Shown here piece by piece: positions 1 to 5,578 of a stretch of DNA of 7,915 nt. Origin of the DNA: Bacillota bacterium (GTDB lineage Bacteria; Bacillota; Clostridia; Peptostreptococcales; Anaerovoracaceae). The position numbers were made by a program, and so were the translations under genes. Location of the stretch: positions 1 to 7,915 of the forward strand of contig JAFZRK010000064.1 in NCBI GenBank assembly GCA_017619905.1. Direction: 5' to 3'. Numbering within the stretch: the stretch's first letter is position 1; each line of letters opens with the position of its first letter. Below the pieces are notes generated by a model. That model saw only the letters and a list, made by a program, of their open reading frames with translations. It was not told the origin of the DNA and did not search any database.

Positions 1-338
1 ATCTTCAGCCACAGCACCCTGCAGTCCTCGGCAGCGATTATATACACCGGCACCTCCTGCACGCGCAGGAAGCACAGGGATTCGCCGAAGCTGTCGCCCG
101 CGCCGTTGCTTGCCATGATCAGCCGCGTTCCGTCCGGCTCGTCGCGGTACACCTGCACCACGCCGGAAAGCACGTAGCCGAAGTGGTCCATGGGACCGCC
201 CTGACGCTGCAGGTACTCGCCTTCCTTATAGTTCTTCTCCTCTGCCTTAAGGTAGCGGAGCATGCGTTCCGTCTCCGCGTCCGTAAGCCCCGCAAAAAGC
301 GTGGACTTCTGTATCAGTTTGATGTCTTTCTGCTGCAT
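1..338 (-). CDS. Crp/Fnr-family transcriptional regulator, N-terminal part (3' end beyond window)
   Basis: Translating the minus strand from the ATG at 338 gives 112 residues beginning MQQKDIKLIQKSTLFAGLTD and still open at the window edge. The pattern is that of a cyclic-nucleotide-binding-fold sensory domain: an opening helix (LFAGLTDAE), then YKEGEYLQRQG, FGYVLSGVVQVYR and DSFGESLCF, which occupies the place of the phosphate-binding cassette. The arginine expected after the FGE motif in cAMP-binding CRP is not seen (QEVPVYI there), and there is no N-terminal cysteine cluster as in FNR, so neither cAMP nor an Fe-S cluster is supported as the signal. The DNA-binding helix-turn-helix should lie beyond position 1. 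A GGGGAG ribosome site sits about 8 nt before the ATG, and the gene starts only 16 nt after the LtaS-like stop, so the two are probably cotranscribed. The family call is firm; ligand and targets are unknown. Confidence 0.88.
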   Translation of the reverse strand, partial: MQQKDIKLIQKSTLFAGLTDAETERMLRYLKAEEKNYKEGEYLQRQGGPMDHFGYVLSGVVQVYRDEPDGTRLIMASNGAGDSFGESLCFLRVQEVPVYIIAAEDCRVLWLK

Positions 339-354
339 GTTTCTGCTCCCCGCG

Positions 355-2169
355 TCAGCGCTTGTATCTGAAAGTTGCCTTTTCGTAGTATTCCATGTAG
401 CTGTAGTCGTATACCCTGCTCTGAAGCTCCAGCGGAAGTTCCTTCGCAAGTTCCGAAGACCCGCCGGTCATGTACAGTCCGCCTTCCAGCATTACCGGCA
501 CTTCTTCCGACAGCGCCTGCGACGCCTTAAGGAACGACGGCCCGCCGAAGCCCAGGACGCTGAACACCTCCGGCAGCAGGTAGTTCTGAGAAACTGTCCT
601 GCCGACGCCGTTGGTCTGAATGCCTGCTGCCTGCGCCGCTGCGCTGTTGAGCCAGAATATGTATCTTGTATCCGTGCACGCGCCCTCTTCCTCCGCGCCG
701 TAGTCCAGGTCCGGACCGTGGTCGGAATAGATCAGCACGGCCACCGGCTCCTGTTCGGCCTCGAGCCGGTCCAGCATGGCGCTCAGGTAGAAGAAAGTGT
801 TCCTGACGCCGTCCAGGTAGTTGCGGATCTGAGTAACTGCCGGCGCGCTGTTTCCTTCGTCTTCCGGTGCATCCGCGCCGCTTCCGCTGATCACGAAACG
901 CTTGCTGTATGGGCCGGCGTTCTGTGTGGACTCAGCGAAAATGAACTGTCTCTCCGCGCCGGAGTCCGTACCCTCCTTCCAGAGGTCGTAGACCTTGGAA
1001 TACAGTATCCAGTCGGAATTGGAGAACAGCCCTGGAAGCTCTTCCGAGCCCAGGATGGAATACCTGAAGTCCTCAAATCCCAGATATTCGTTTATCCTGC
1101 CGCGCCCCATCTGCTTTGATCCGCCCGGATAGATGCCTGCGGTCCTGAACCCCAGCGAACGCAGGTACTGCACGTAGGAATTGGTATACGTCCTGATGGT
1201 GCCCGGAGACACGAAGCCCGTCAGCACCCTGCGCTCAGGATCGGCGCTGCCGGCGTCCGTCTTTGCCGTTACCAGCGTTCCGGTCACCGCGCGGCCCCTT
1301 ATCCGATCGTACTCCTCGTACGCGTAGGCAAGCTCTTCGTCCAGACCTTCGAGACCGTATCCCCTTATATCCGCGAAGGATTCCAGCTGGATCACTATGA
1401 GACTCGTCTTTACGTCTGCTGCCGCGTCCTCCGCCGGGTACTTATCCAGCAGAGCAGCCGCGCTCTCGGCGGAATAACCGCCCGGCGCGTCCGCGTACCC
1501 CTTTTCTGCAGCCGAGAGCATCAGCGGATATACGAAGCCCTTAGACACGTACCTCTGATACTCGTAAGCGGTATCCACGCACCCGTCGTTGCGCGTAAGT
1601 TCGCTGTATTTTTCAACGTTCGTCGCCTCTTTGAAGCCCCATATGGAAGCGCCCGCAAGTACCGCGAAGAAGATGATCCGCCCGGCGAACCACGGAGACT
1701 TTCTCTTAAGGAACAGGACAAGCAGCAAGGTGGTGACAGCGATAAGGTATACCACGCACGCAATGCTCAGGAGGTCCAGCTTTATCGCGGAGGAATCGCG
1801 GACGTAATCGAACGCTTCGCCGGACACTATGTCCGAAAACCATATTACGTCGGATACGGCTTTGATCTTTATCCGCTCCAGAAAGCTGAAGAACAGCACG
1901 CCTCCGGAGGAGATCAGGAAAGCCAGCCAGGGCCTTCCGACGAGCATGTATACCGCAACGTGAAGAAGCGCCACAGGCGCAAGGTTGAATATAAGAAGCC
2001 AGTAATTCTGAAAGTAGCTTTTGAAAACTTCGAAGCCCAGGCCTCCTGTTCCCAAAGCCAGGGACAGCGCGCCCGTCACTGCGCCGAACACGATCATCAG
2101 CAGAACGGCGGCGATCACCAGACTGGACTTCTTTTCCCTTTTAATTCTTACTTGTTTTTCTTCGGCCAT
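355..2169 (-). CDS. LtaS/MdoB-type membrane phosphoglycerol transferase-like protein (sulfatase/alkaline phosphatase superfamily)
   Basis: This is a 604-residue protein if started at the ATG at 2169. A positively charged N-terminus (MAEEKQVRIKREKK) precedes about five membrane segments near residues 17-42, 55-78, 81-97, 131-154 and 164-178. A large C-terminal domain follows, expected outside the cell. This is the layout of lipoteichoic acid synthase and related phosphoglycerol transferases. Visible metal-ligand motifs are IQLESF (Glu263) and YSDHGPDL (Asp483, His484). The nucleophile region reads DAGSADPERRVLTG, which places Ser308 where the family normally has Thr. Two usual substrate-site histidines appear as Tyr347 (IYPGGS) and Ala418 (STQNAGPY). 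A GTG 42 nt upstream (2211) is in frame, but it has no ribosome site and overlaps a candidate promoter, so I prefer 2169. The gene is followed by a Crp/Fnr regulator. Fold and topology are secure; the exact substrate (LTA, glycolipid or other polymer) is not. Confidence 0.85.
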   Translation of the reverse strand: MAEEKQVRIKREKKSSLVIAAVLLMIVFGAVTGALSLALGTGGLGFEVFKSYFQNYWLLIFNLAPVALLHVAVYMLVGRPWLAFLISSGGVLFFSFLERIKIKAVSDVIWFSDIVSGEAFDYVRDSSAIKLDLLSIACVVYLIAVTTLLLVLFLKRKSPWFAGRIIFFAVLAGASIWGFKEATNVEKYSELTRNDGCVDTAYEYQRYVSKGFVYPLMLSAAEKGYADAPGGYSAESAAALLDKYPAEDAAADVKTSLIVIQLESFADIRGYGLEGLDEELAYAYEEYDRIRGRAVTGTLVTAKTDAGSADPERRVLTGFVSPGTIRTYTNSYVQYLRSLGFRTAGIYPGGSKQMGRGRINEYLGFEDFRYSILGSEELPGLFSNSDWILYSKVYDLWKEGTDSGAERQFIFAESTQNAGPYSKRFVISGSGADAPEDEGNSAPAVTQIRNYLDGVRNTFFYLSAMLDRLEAEQEPVAVLIYSDHGPDLDYGAEEEGACTDTRYIFWLNSAAAQAAGIQTNGVGRTVSQNYLLPEVFSVLGFGGPSFLKASQALSEEVPVMLEGGLYMTGGSSELAKELPLELQSRVYDYSYMEYYEKATFRYKR

Positions 2170-2199
2170 AAGAAAACCCCCGACCGTATCGGTCAAGGG
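2170..2199 (-). terminator. Terminator-like hairpin directly before the LtaS-like start codon
   Basis: On the minus strand CCCTTGACCG and CGGTCGGGGG pair as a 10-bp stem (two G-U pairs) around the 3-nt loop ATA. TTTTCTT follows, and then immediately the ATG at 2169. It has the form of an intrinsic terminator for the SPFH operon upstream. However, its 3' arm holds the only purine-rich stretch (GGGGG) that could serve as ribosome site for the next gene, so it could instead, or also, hide that site. Which role applies is inference. Confidence 0.6.
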
Positions 2200-2201
2200 T
2201 A

Positions 2202-2230
2202 ATTCTATCACTCTTTTGTTGCCGGCGCAA
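2202..2230 (-). promoter_or_regulatory. Candidate sigma-A promoter for the LtaS-like gene
   Basis: On the minus strand a TTGCGC box (2225-2230) is separated by exactly 17 nt from TAGAAT (2202-2207), which is preceded by TG one base before it (extended -10). The transcript would start near 2195, inside the terminator-like hairpin, leaving a leader of about 26 nt. The -35 match is weak (3 of 6) and the -10 is good (5 of 6). Confidence 0.45.
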
Positions 2231-2279
2231 CGCTAAGCTTGCGCGCAGGCAATGCCCGCGGCGCCGCCTGAATGGCGCC
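2225..2279 (-). repeat. Three abutting inverted repeats (hairpins) in the SPFH-operon/LtaS-like spacer
   Basis: Three stem-loops tile this stretch without gaps. Seen on the minus strand they are GGCGCC-8 nt-GGCGCC (2260-2279), GCGGGC-ATT-GCCTGC (2245-2259, one G-U pair) and GCGCAA-8 nt-TTGCGC (2225-2244). They lie 10 nt after the stop codon of the small membrane protein gene and before the terminator-like hairpin at 2170-2199. None is followed by a T-run, so they are not simple terminators. They may stabilise the 3' end of the SPFH-operon mRNA or form part of a leader RNA. Confidence 0.5.
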
Positions 2280-2288
2280 GAACGCGCC

Positions 2289-2768
2289 TTATTTGAAGGT
2301 CCGCTTGTTGATGCCCGTGGTGTTGTGGCGCTTTACGTGCTCGCGCTTCAGCGTATCCGCCGCGCATTCCGCCTCGTGGAGAGCGCCCAGATCGGCAAGC
2401 ATGCCGCTCCTCTTCGCAGCTGCCTCCTCACGGAACTGCTGGGCGAGCCAGTCGTTCCTGCGGTCCTCGAACAGCACGCTGGTGGTCTTGACGTCCACCG
2501 GAGCAGAGTTATATCCCGAATAAGAGCTGCGGCTTCCGGTACTGCTGCTGCCGTAAGTGGCTCCGGGAACGCTGCGGAAGTTCTGCTGTCCTCCGGTGCG
2601 TCCACCCTGCGACTGCGGCGACACCATGCGCTGCGGCTGCTGCAGGTTCTGACGGATCTGCTGCTGGGTCCTGGACGCCTTGGAAGCTCCGGCCGCGATC
2701 TTAACTATGATCGAGATGACCACGAACATCCATATCAGACCGAATATTATGGAAAAAGCTTCTCCCAT
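2289..2768 (-). CDS. Small membrane-anchored protein of unknown function, SPFH-operon partner
   Basis: This protein has 159 residues and I do not recognise a family. One hydrophobic segment (about residues 6-24, FSIIFGLIWMFVVISIIVKI) is followed by a low-complexity linker rich in Gln, Ser, Gly, Arg and Tyr (about 30-90). A charged, probably helical C-terminal part (about 97-159) holds EDRRNDWLAQQFREEAAAKR and ends in a basic tail, HVKRHNTTGINKRTFK. The single N-terminal segment without a cleavage site suggests an anchor with the tail either inside or outside. The ATG lies 2 nt after the stop codon of the SPFH gene, so translation is probably coupled; its ribosome site would sit inside the end of that gene. 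The position suggests an accessory to the SPFH scaffold. Such proteins are often paired with NfeD, but this one shows no NfeD-like multi-pass region or OB-fold pattern. The gene is real; its role is unknown. Confidence 0.8.
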   Translation of the reverse strand: MGEAFSIIFGLIWMFVVISIIVKIAAGASKASRTQQQIRQNLQQPQRMVSPQSQGGRTGGQQNFRSVPGATYGSSSTGSRSSYSGYNSAPVDVKTTSVLFEDRRNDWLAQQFREEAAAKRSGMLADLGALHEAECAADTLKREHVKRHNTTGINKRTFK

Positions 2769-2770
2769 GG

Positions 2771-3664
2771 TTATTTAGCGCTTTCTTTAAGTGCTGCGAT
2801 GGTCCCCGCCAGATTTGCGATATCCGAGGGAACTATTATCTTGGTGGCCTGGCCGTCAGCCATTGCCTCCGCGGTCTCGAAGGACTTGAGCTTTATGTAG
2901 CCCTCGCCCGGAGCTGCCTCGTTGATGAGCCGGATGGACTCGGCCTTTGCGCGCTGTACCGCGAGCAGAGCTTCGGCTTCACCTTCTGCCTCCTTGATGC
3001 GCTGTTCCTTAACGGCCTCAGCGTGGAGGATGGCTGCCTGCTTTTCACCTTCTGCCATGGTGATCGCGGACTGCTTCTTACCTTCTGCGGTAAGGATCGC
3101 TTCTCTCTTTTCGCGCTCCGCCTTCATCTGCTTTTCCATTGCGTCCTGGATGCTCTTGGGCGGCTCTATGTTCTTTACCTCTACACGGCTTACCTTGATG
3201 CCCCACTTGTCGGTGGCTTCGTCAAGGATGGCAGTGATGCGGGCGTTTATGGCGTCACGGCTGGTGAGCGTTTCATCCAGCGTCATGGAACCGATTATGT
3301 TACGAAGGGTCGTAGCGGACAGGTTCTCGATGGCTGCCAGCGGTCTTTCAACGCCGTACGCGAATGCCTTCGGGTCGAAGATGTAGAAGAATACTACGGA
3401 GTCTACGCGCATGGTTACGTTATCCTTGGTGATAACGGGCTGCGGTTCGAAGTCCGCTACCTGCTCCTTTAAGGAGACTCTCTTCTTTATCTTGTACAGG
3501 ATGGGGATCCTGAAGTGCGGGCCTGCGCCCCATGTGCTCTTGTACTTACCAAGGAGCTCAACTATGTAGGCGTACGCCTGCGGTACTATAACTATGCATC
3601 TGATCAGAAAAATCACTACTATTACAGCGACGACTATTCCGATGATCGTTCCGGGACTCGGCAT
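2771..3664 (-). CDS. Stomatin-like SPFH (band 7) membrane scaffold protein
   Basis: This 297-residue protein is close to the usual length of bacterial stomatin/QmcA-type proteins. An N-terminal membrane segment (about residues 6-24) is followed by VPQAYAYIVELLGKYKSTWGAGPHF and the SPFH domain to about residue 190. That domain includes TKDNVTMRVDSVVFFYIFDPKAFAYGV, ENLSATTLRNIIGSMTLDETLTSRD and the family signature WGIKVSRVEVKNIEPP. A long Ala/Glu/Lys helix (about 175-245, with AEGEKQAAILHAEA) is the coiled coil used for oligomerisation, and the C-terminus is IIVPSDIANLAGTIAALK. Proteins of this group form ring-like membrane microdomain scaffolds that hold proteases or other partners. A strong AGGAGG lies 6 nt before the ATG, and a promoter with a perfect TATAAT is upstream. 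It is the first gene of a two-gene unit with the small membrane protein at 2289-2768. Confidence 0.95.
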   Translation of the reverse strand: MPSPGTIIGIVVAVIVVIFLIRCIVIVPQAYAYIVELLGKYKSTWGAGPHFRIPILYKIKKRVSLKEQVADFEPQPVITKDNVTMRVDSVVFFYIFDPKAFAYGVERPLAAIENLSATTLRNIIGSMTLDETLTSRDAINARITAILDEATDKWGIKVSRVEVKNIEPPKSIQDAMEKQMKAEREKREAILTAEGKKQSAITMAEGEKQAAILHAEAVKEQRIKEAEGEAEALLAVQRAKAESIRLINEAAPGEGYIKLKSFETAEAMADGQATKIIVPSDIANLAGTIAALKESAK

Positions 3665-3735
3665 TTTTATCCTCCTTTTGATCTTGATGATCTTTATAAT
3701 GATTTCTTTCGGCGCAGTCCCCTGCGTCCAAGGGT

Positions 3736-3764
3736 ATTATACCATACGATGCAGGTGGAAACGA
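3736..3764 (-). promoter_or_regulatory. Promoter of the SPFH operon (extended -10)
   Basis: On the minus strand a perfect TATAAT (3736-3741) is preceded by TGG, giving the extended -10 form TGnTATAAT. The -35 position at 17-nt spacing (3759-3764) reads TCGTTT, a poor match, which is tolerated with an extended -10. Transcription would start near 3729 and leave a leader of about 65 nt with a small CGCAG/CTGCG hairpin before the AGGAGG ribosome site. Confidence 0.65.
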
Positions 3765-3777
3765 TGTTTTTTGTGTG

Positions 3778-3805
3778 AAAAAGGCCGGAGCTTCCCGCCC
3801 CGGCC
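3778..3805 (-). terminator. Intrinsic terminator of hsp20
   Basis: On the minus strand GGCCGGGGC pairs with GCTCCGGCC (9 bp, one G-U pair) around the loop GGGAA, followed directly by TTTTT. It lies 32 nt after the Hsp20 stop and just ahead of the SPFH promoter, so the two transcription units are separated. Between stop and terminator is a 10-nt perfect palindrome, TGATGCATCA (3818-3827), flanked by CGCGT/ACGCG arms. I assign that palindrome no function. Confidence 0.85.
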
Positions 3806-3837
3806 CGCGACGCGTCATGATGCATCAAACACGCGGC

Positions 3838-4221
3838 TTACTTGATCTCCAGCCTCTTGGTCTTCGGTTCTTCCGGCTGTCTCTTCGGCAGCGTCAGCTT
3901 AAGAACGCCGTCAGTATAGGAAGCGGTGATATTCTCGGCATCCACACCGCTGATGTCGAAGCTTCTGCTGTAGCTGCCGAAGCTCCTTTCGGAACGGATG
4001 ACCCTGCCCTCGCTGTCCTTTTCCTCGTGTTCGTTGTTCCTGGTGGCGGTGATGACCATCGTCTCGTCCTTAAGGTCGATGTGGATGTCCTCCTTCTTGA
4101 AGCCGGGAAGATCTGCCTCCAGAACGTAGTTCCCGTCCTTTTCGGTGATGTCCGTGCGGAACTCCGGGAACGGATTGTAGCTTCTCATATATCTGCGTGC
4201 GTAAGGTGTAAGTTCGAACAT
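3838..4221 (-). CDS. hsp20: Small heat-shock protein, Hsp20/alpha-crystallin family
   Basis: A 127-residue cytosolic ATP-independent holdase that binds unfolding proteins and passes them to DnaK- or GroEL-type chaperones. A short N-terminal arm (MFELTPYARRYMRSYNPFPE) leads into the alpha-crystallin domain (about residues 20-113). Typical elements are DGNYVLEADLPGFKKEDI, RSERSFGSYSRSFDI and the signature DGVLKLTLPK (104-113). The C-terminal tail ends RLEIK, where LEI is the IxI-type motif that docks between dimers. It is slightly shorter than the usual 140-150 residues, mainly at the N-terminus. GGAGG lies 9 nt before the ATG. A perfect CIRCE operator about 95 nt upstream shows control by HrcA, so expression should rise on heat or misfolding stress. 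A terminator follows, so it is a single-gene unit. The identity is firm. Confidence 0.97.
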   Translation of the reverse strand: MFELTPYARRYMRSYNPFPEFRTDITEKDGNYVLEADLPGFKKEDIHIDLKDETMVITATRNNEHEEKDSEGRVIRSERSFGSYSRSFDISGVDAENITASYTDGVLKLTLPKRQPEEPKTKRLEIK

Positions 4222-4315
4222 TGTTTTGTCCTCCTTCTGTTTTTCTTTTTTTCAACAAAAGGATACCGTCCCATTGTGACGCTTTATTTACGGAAATGTG
4301 AAGGGACTGTGATTT

Positions 4316-4342
4316 TTAGCACTCATCACGCAAGAGTGCTAA
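4316..4342. promoter_or_regulatory. CIRCE operator (HrcA binding site), perfect 9-9-9
   Basis: TTAGCACTC (4316-4324), a 9-nt spacer, then GAGTGCTAA (4334-4342) matches the CIRCE consensus with no mismatch. HrcA binds it to repress class I heat-shock genes. The only gene it can serve here is hsp20 on the minus strand, about 95 nt away, because the other neighbour reads towards it. The promoter is not clear. A CATTAT box on the minus strand (4365-4370) with a weak GCGATA 17 nt upstream would put CIRCE just inside the transcript, its usual place. A TAAAAA overlapping the distal CIRCE arm is the alternative. Confidence 0.96.
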
Positions 4343-4355
4343 CAACGTGCTTCGG

Positions 4356-4382
4356 GGCGCTTGCATAATGCGTTTTAGCGCC
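4356..4382. repeat. Inverted repeat upstream of CIRCE
   Basis: GGCGCT (4356-4361) and AGCGCC (4377-4382) flank a 15-nt centre that contains the odd palindrome GCATAATGC (4363-4371). No T-run follows on either strand, so it is not a terminator. It overlaps the candidate hsp20 -10 (CATTAT on the minus strand). It may be a second operator or chance; there is nothing else to support a role. Confidence 0.3.
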
Positions 4383-4413
4383 GCGTATATCGCCTCCCAC
4401 GAACACGCGGCAT

Positions 4414-4455
4414 AAAAAAGACATTGCCGGGTGGCCCTTGAGGGCTGCCCGGCAA
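4414..4455 (-). terminator. Intrinsic terminator of the AraC/PocR regulator gene
   Basis: On the minus strand TTGCCGGG...CCCGGCAA forms an 8-bp outer stem, then a 2x2 internal mismatch, a GCCC/GGGC inner stem and the loop TCAA. TGTC and TTTTTT follow. It lies about 40 nt after the stop at 4498. On the plus strand the internal mismatches become two G-U pairs, but no T-run follows there, so termination is expected for the minus strand only. Confidence 0.85.
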
Positions 4456-4497
4456 CATCCAGCACAGAAAGTATTATAAAGAATTCAGGTATTGTGT

Positions 4498-5391
4498 TTA
4501 CGTGTTCTTCTTGTATCGCAGAGGAGTGGTCCCTTCCACCTGTCTGAAGACCTTGGTGAAGTAGCTCTGGTCCGAGAAGCCGCAGCGCTTAGCGGTCTCG
4601 GCGATCGGAACGCCTGCAGCAAGCAGCTCCTTGCTCTTCTCTATCCGCAGCTGCGTCAGACGGGCGTTTACCGTTGACCCGCACTCCCTCTTGTAGAGGC
4701 GGCACAGGTACGAGGTGGTCATGCCCGCGTACTTCGCGATATCCAGCAGGGATATGTCCTTTGCGTAGTTATCTTCGATATAATTGTTGACCAGTTTTAC
4801 CGTAGCGGCGGGGTCTATCCTGTTCGCCTTGGCCCAGGCAATTACAGCGCCCTCCTCCATGCGAGCCAGGTAATCCTCGCTCTTCCGGTCTACTTCGCTC
4901 AGGAAGGCAGCGGAGTAGACCAGAAGCTGGGAAAATGCGTTGACCCGTCTGGGATCTATACAGGGCACCTGCCCCATACGTCCCATTACCGCGTCCACAG
5001 TTTCAGGATCCAGTCTCATTACGCCGGAAAGGTCGTAATCGCGGAAGTCCTGAAGGTCCTCCATTATGAAGGGCCCGGCAGTAAGCCGGTTGAGCTGCCC
5101 CTTTGCATCGGGGACTGCGGAGGTTATGCAGGAAAGACCCATTGGACATTCGTAGAGGTACTTTCCGTCCTCGCGCTCGGAAGCTTTTGCCGTAAAGCTG
5201 TGAAGCCGCTTGCAGTCTTGTTTGGAGACTCCTGTACCGGAACAGACTTCGCAGACGCCGCAGCTGTATCCGCTGGCGGCTATCACACTTCCGTCCGGGG
5301 CGCAGAGCTCGCATCCCATTCCGCTTGCTGTTCCGAAAGCCTGGACGCAGCTTTCAGCAAGTTCGATGTCGATGACTGCTCTTTGTGCCAA
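4498..5391 (-). CDS. AraC-family transcriptional regulator with PocR-like sensory domain
   Basis: Predicted as 297 residues from a TTG start at 5391, chosen because AAGGAG lies 5 nt upstream. The reading frame stays open 102 nt further back to an ATG at 5493, but that stretch holds the promoter and encodes an unlikely leader. Residues of about 5-165 resemble the PocR ligand-binding domain. They include a cysteine cluster CGVCEVC (Cys44, 47, 50) with Cys60, and YECPMGLSCITSAV, matching the family's Y-C-H-x-G-L stretch but with Pro in place of His. Residues of about 195-295 are a full AraC double helix-turn-helix: ISLLDIAKYAGMTTSYLCRLYKRE, then IAETAKRCGFSDQSYFTKVFR, with the closing TTPLRYKK. 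PocR was first known as the 1,2-propanediol-responsive activator of cobalamin and pdu genes; similar domains occur in other anaerobe regulators. Divergent placement against the RACo-methyltransferase operon suggests it activates that operon. The ligand is unknown. Confidence 0.92.
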   Translation of the reverse strand: MAQRAVIDIELAESCVQAFGTASGMGCELCAPDGSVIAASGYSCGVCEVCSGTGVSKQDCKRLHSFTAKASEREDGKYLYECPMGLSCITSAVPDAKGQLNRLTAGPFIMEDLQDFRDYDLSGVMRLDPETVDAVMGRMGQVPCIDPRRVNAFSQLLVYSAAFLSEVDRKSEDYLARMEEGAVIAWAKANRIDPAATVKLVNNYIEDNYAKDISLLDIAKYAGMTTSYLCRLYKRECGSTVNARLTQLRIEKSKELLAAGVPIAETAKRCGFSDQSYFTKVFRQVEGTTPLRYKKNT

Positions 5392-5422
5392 GTGAACTCC
5401 TTGATAAGACAGAATACTTTTG

Positions 5423-5436
5423 GTAAAATAGTTTAC
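5423..5436. repeat. 5-4-5 inverted repeat near the regulator's transcription start
   Basis: GTAAA-ATAG-TTTAC lies about where transcription of the AraC/PocR gene should begin or just inside its leader. It has the same 5-4-5 layout as the dyad at 5469-5482, though with different arms. It could be an autoregulatory operator; AT-rich dyads this short also arise by chance. Confidence 0.3.
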
Positions 5437-5442
5437 AAGGTA

Positions 5443-5471
5443 AATATAGCACGAATTGTGATGATTGTGAA
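5443..5471 (-). promoter_or_regulatory. Sigma-A promoter of the AraC/PocR regulator
   Basis: On the minus strand TTCACA (5466-5471, 5 of 6 to consensus) is separated by exactly 17 nt from TATATT (5443-5448, 5 of 6). Transcription should start near 5436, giving a leader of about 45 nt before the TTG start at 5391. This also argues against the far-upstream ATG at 5493, which would lie outside the transcript. Confidence 0.75.
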
Positions 5472-5482
5472 CATATTTGTTC
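5469..5482. promoter_or_regulatory. Inverted repeat overlapping the regulator -35 box, candidate operator
   Basis: GAACA-TATT-TGTTC is a perfect 5-4-5 dyad whose left arm overlaps three bases of the -35 box (5466-5471) of the AraC/PocR promoter. A protein bound here would block that promoter. It lies about 75 nt before the RACo -10, a position from which an activator could also act on the divergent gene. The role is inferred from position only. Confidence 0.4.
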
Positions 5483-5512
5483 AAAAAAATCATAAAAACC
5501 CGCAGATTTTTT

Positions 5513-5540
5513 TTACAATAATTTTATTTTTTTATTGTAA
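5513..5540. repeat. AT-rich 9-10-9 inverted repeat in the divergent spacer
   Basis: TTACAATAA (5513-5521) and TTATTGTAA (5532-5540) are perfect complements around ten bases that are all T except one A. The dyad ends 10 nt before the candidate -35 box of the RACo promoter, a typical place for an activator site. It sits in an A+T-rich stretch very unlike the flanking genes. It has no GC-rich stem, so it is a poor terminator. It is the best candidate in this window for the binding site of the divergent regulator. Confidence 0.5.
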
Positions 5541-5549
5541 TCCTGCAAA

Positions 5550-5578
5550 ATGAAACATATTCCCGGACGTTATATAAT
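5550..5578 (+). promoter_or_regulatory. Promoter of the RACo-methyltransferase operon, possibly giving a leaderless mRNA
   Basis: A perfect TATAAT (5573-5578) ends 8 nt before the ATG at 5587. At 17-nt spacing the -35 position reads ATGAAA (5550-5555, 4 of 6). Transcription would begin at about 5585-5587, on or within two bases of the start codon. No Shine-Dalgarno-like sequence lies before that ATG, which fits a leaderless transcript. The weak -35 fits a promoter that needs an activator. Confidence 0.6.

Noticed and set aside
262..1119. Long plus-strand open frame (285 codons) opposite the LtaS-like gene
   Set aside because: It lies wholly antisense to a gene with clear motifs. The translation is Arg/Val/Leu-rich with no recognisable domain. 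GC-rich codon bias of the real gene explains it.
2325..2900. Plus-strand open frame of 191 codons spanning the SPFH/small-protein junction
   Set aside because: It crosses two well-supported minus-strand genes and shows no family features.
4473..4478. TATAAT on the minus strand just after the regulator stop, a possible small-RNA promoter ending at the terminator 4414-4455
   Set aside because: No acceptable -35 at 16-18 nt spacing, and it lies in the 3' untranslated end of a transcribed gene. A chance AT-rich match is simpler.
5392..5493. N-terminal extension of the AraC/PocR protein from the ATG at 5493
   Set aside because: The added 34 residues match no domain, the stretch contains the predicted promoter, and AAGGAG points to the TTG at 5391.
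5501..5540. T-rich inverted repeat as an intrinsic terminator
   Set aside because: The stem is almost all A-T with a 10-nt loop, and no gene reads into it; both flanking genes read away. A protein-binding dyad is more likely.
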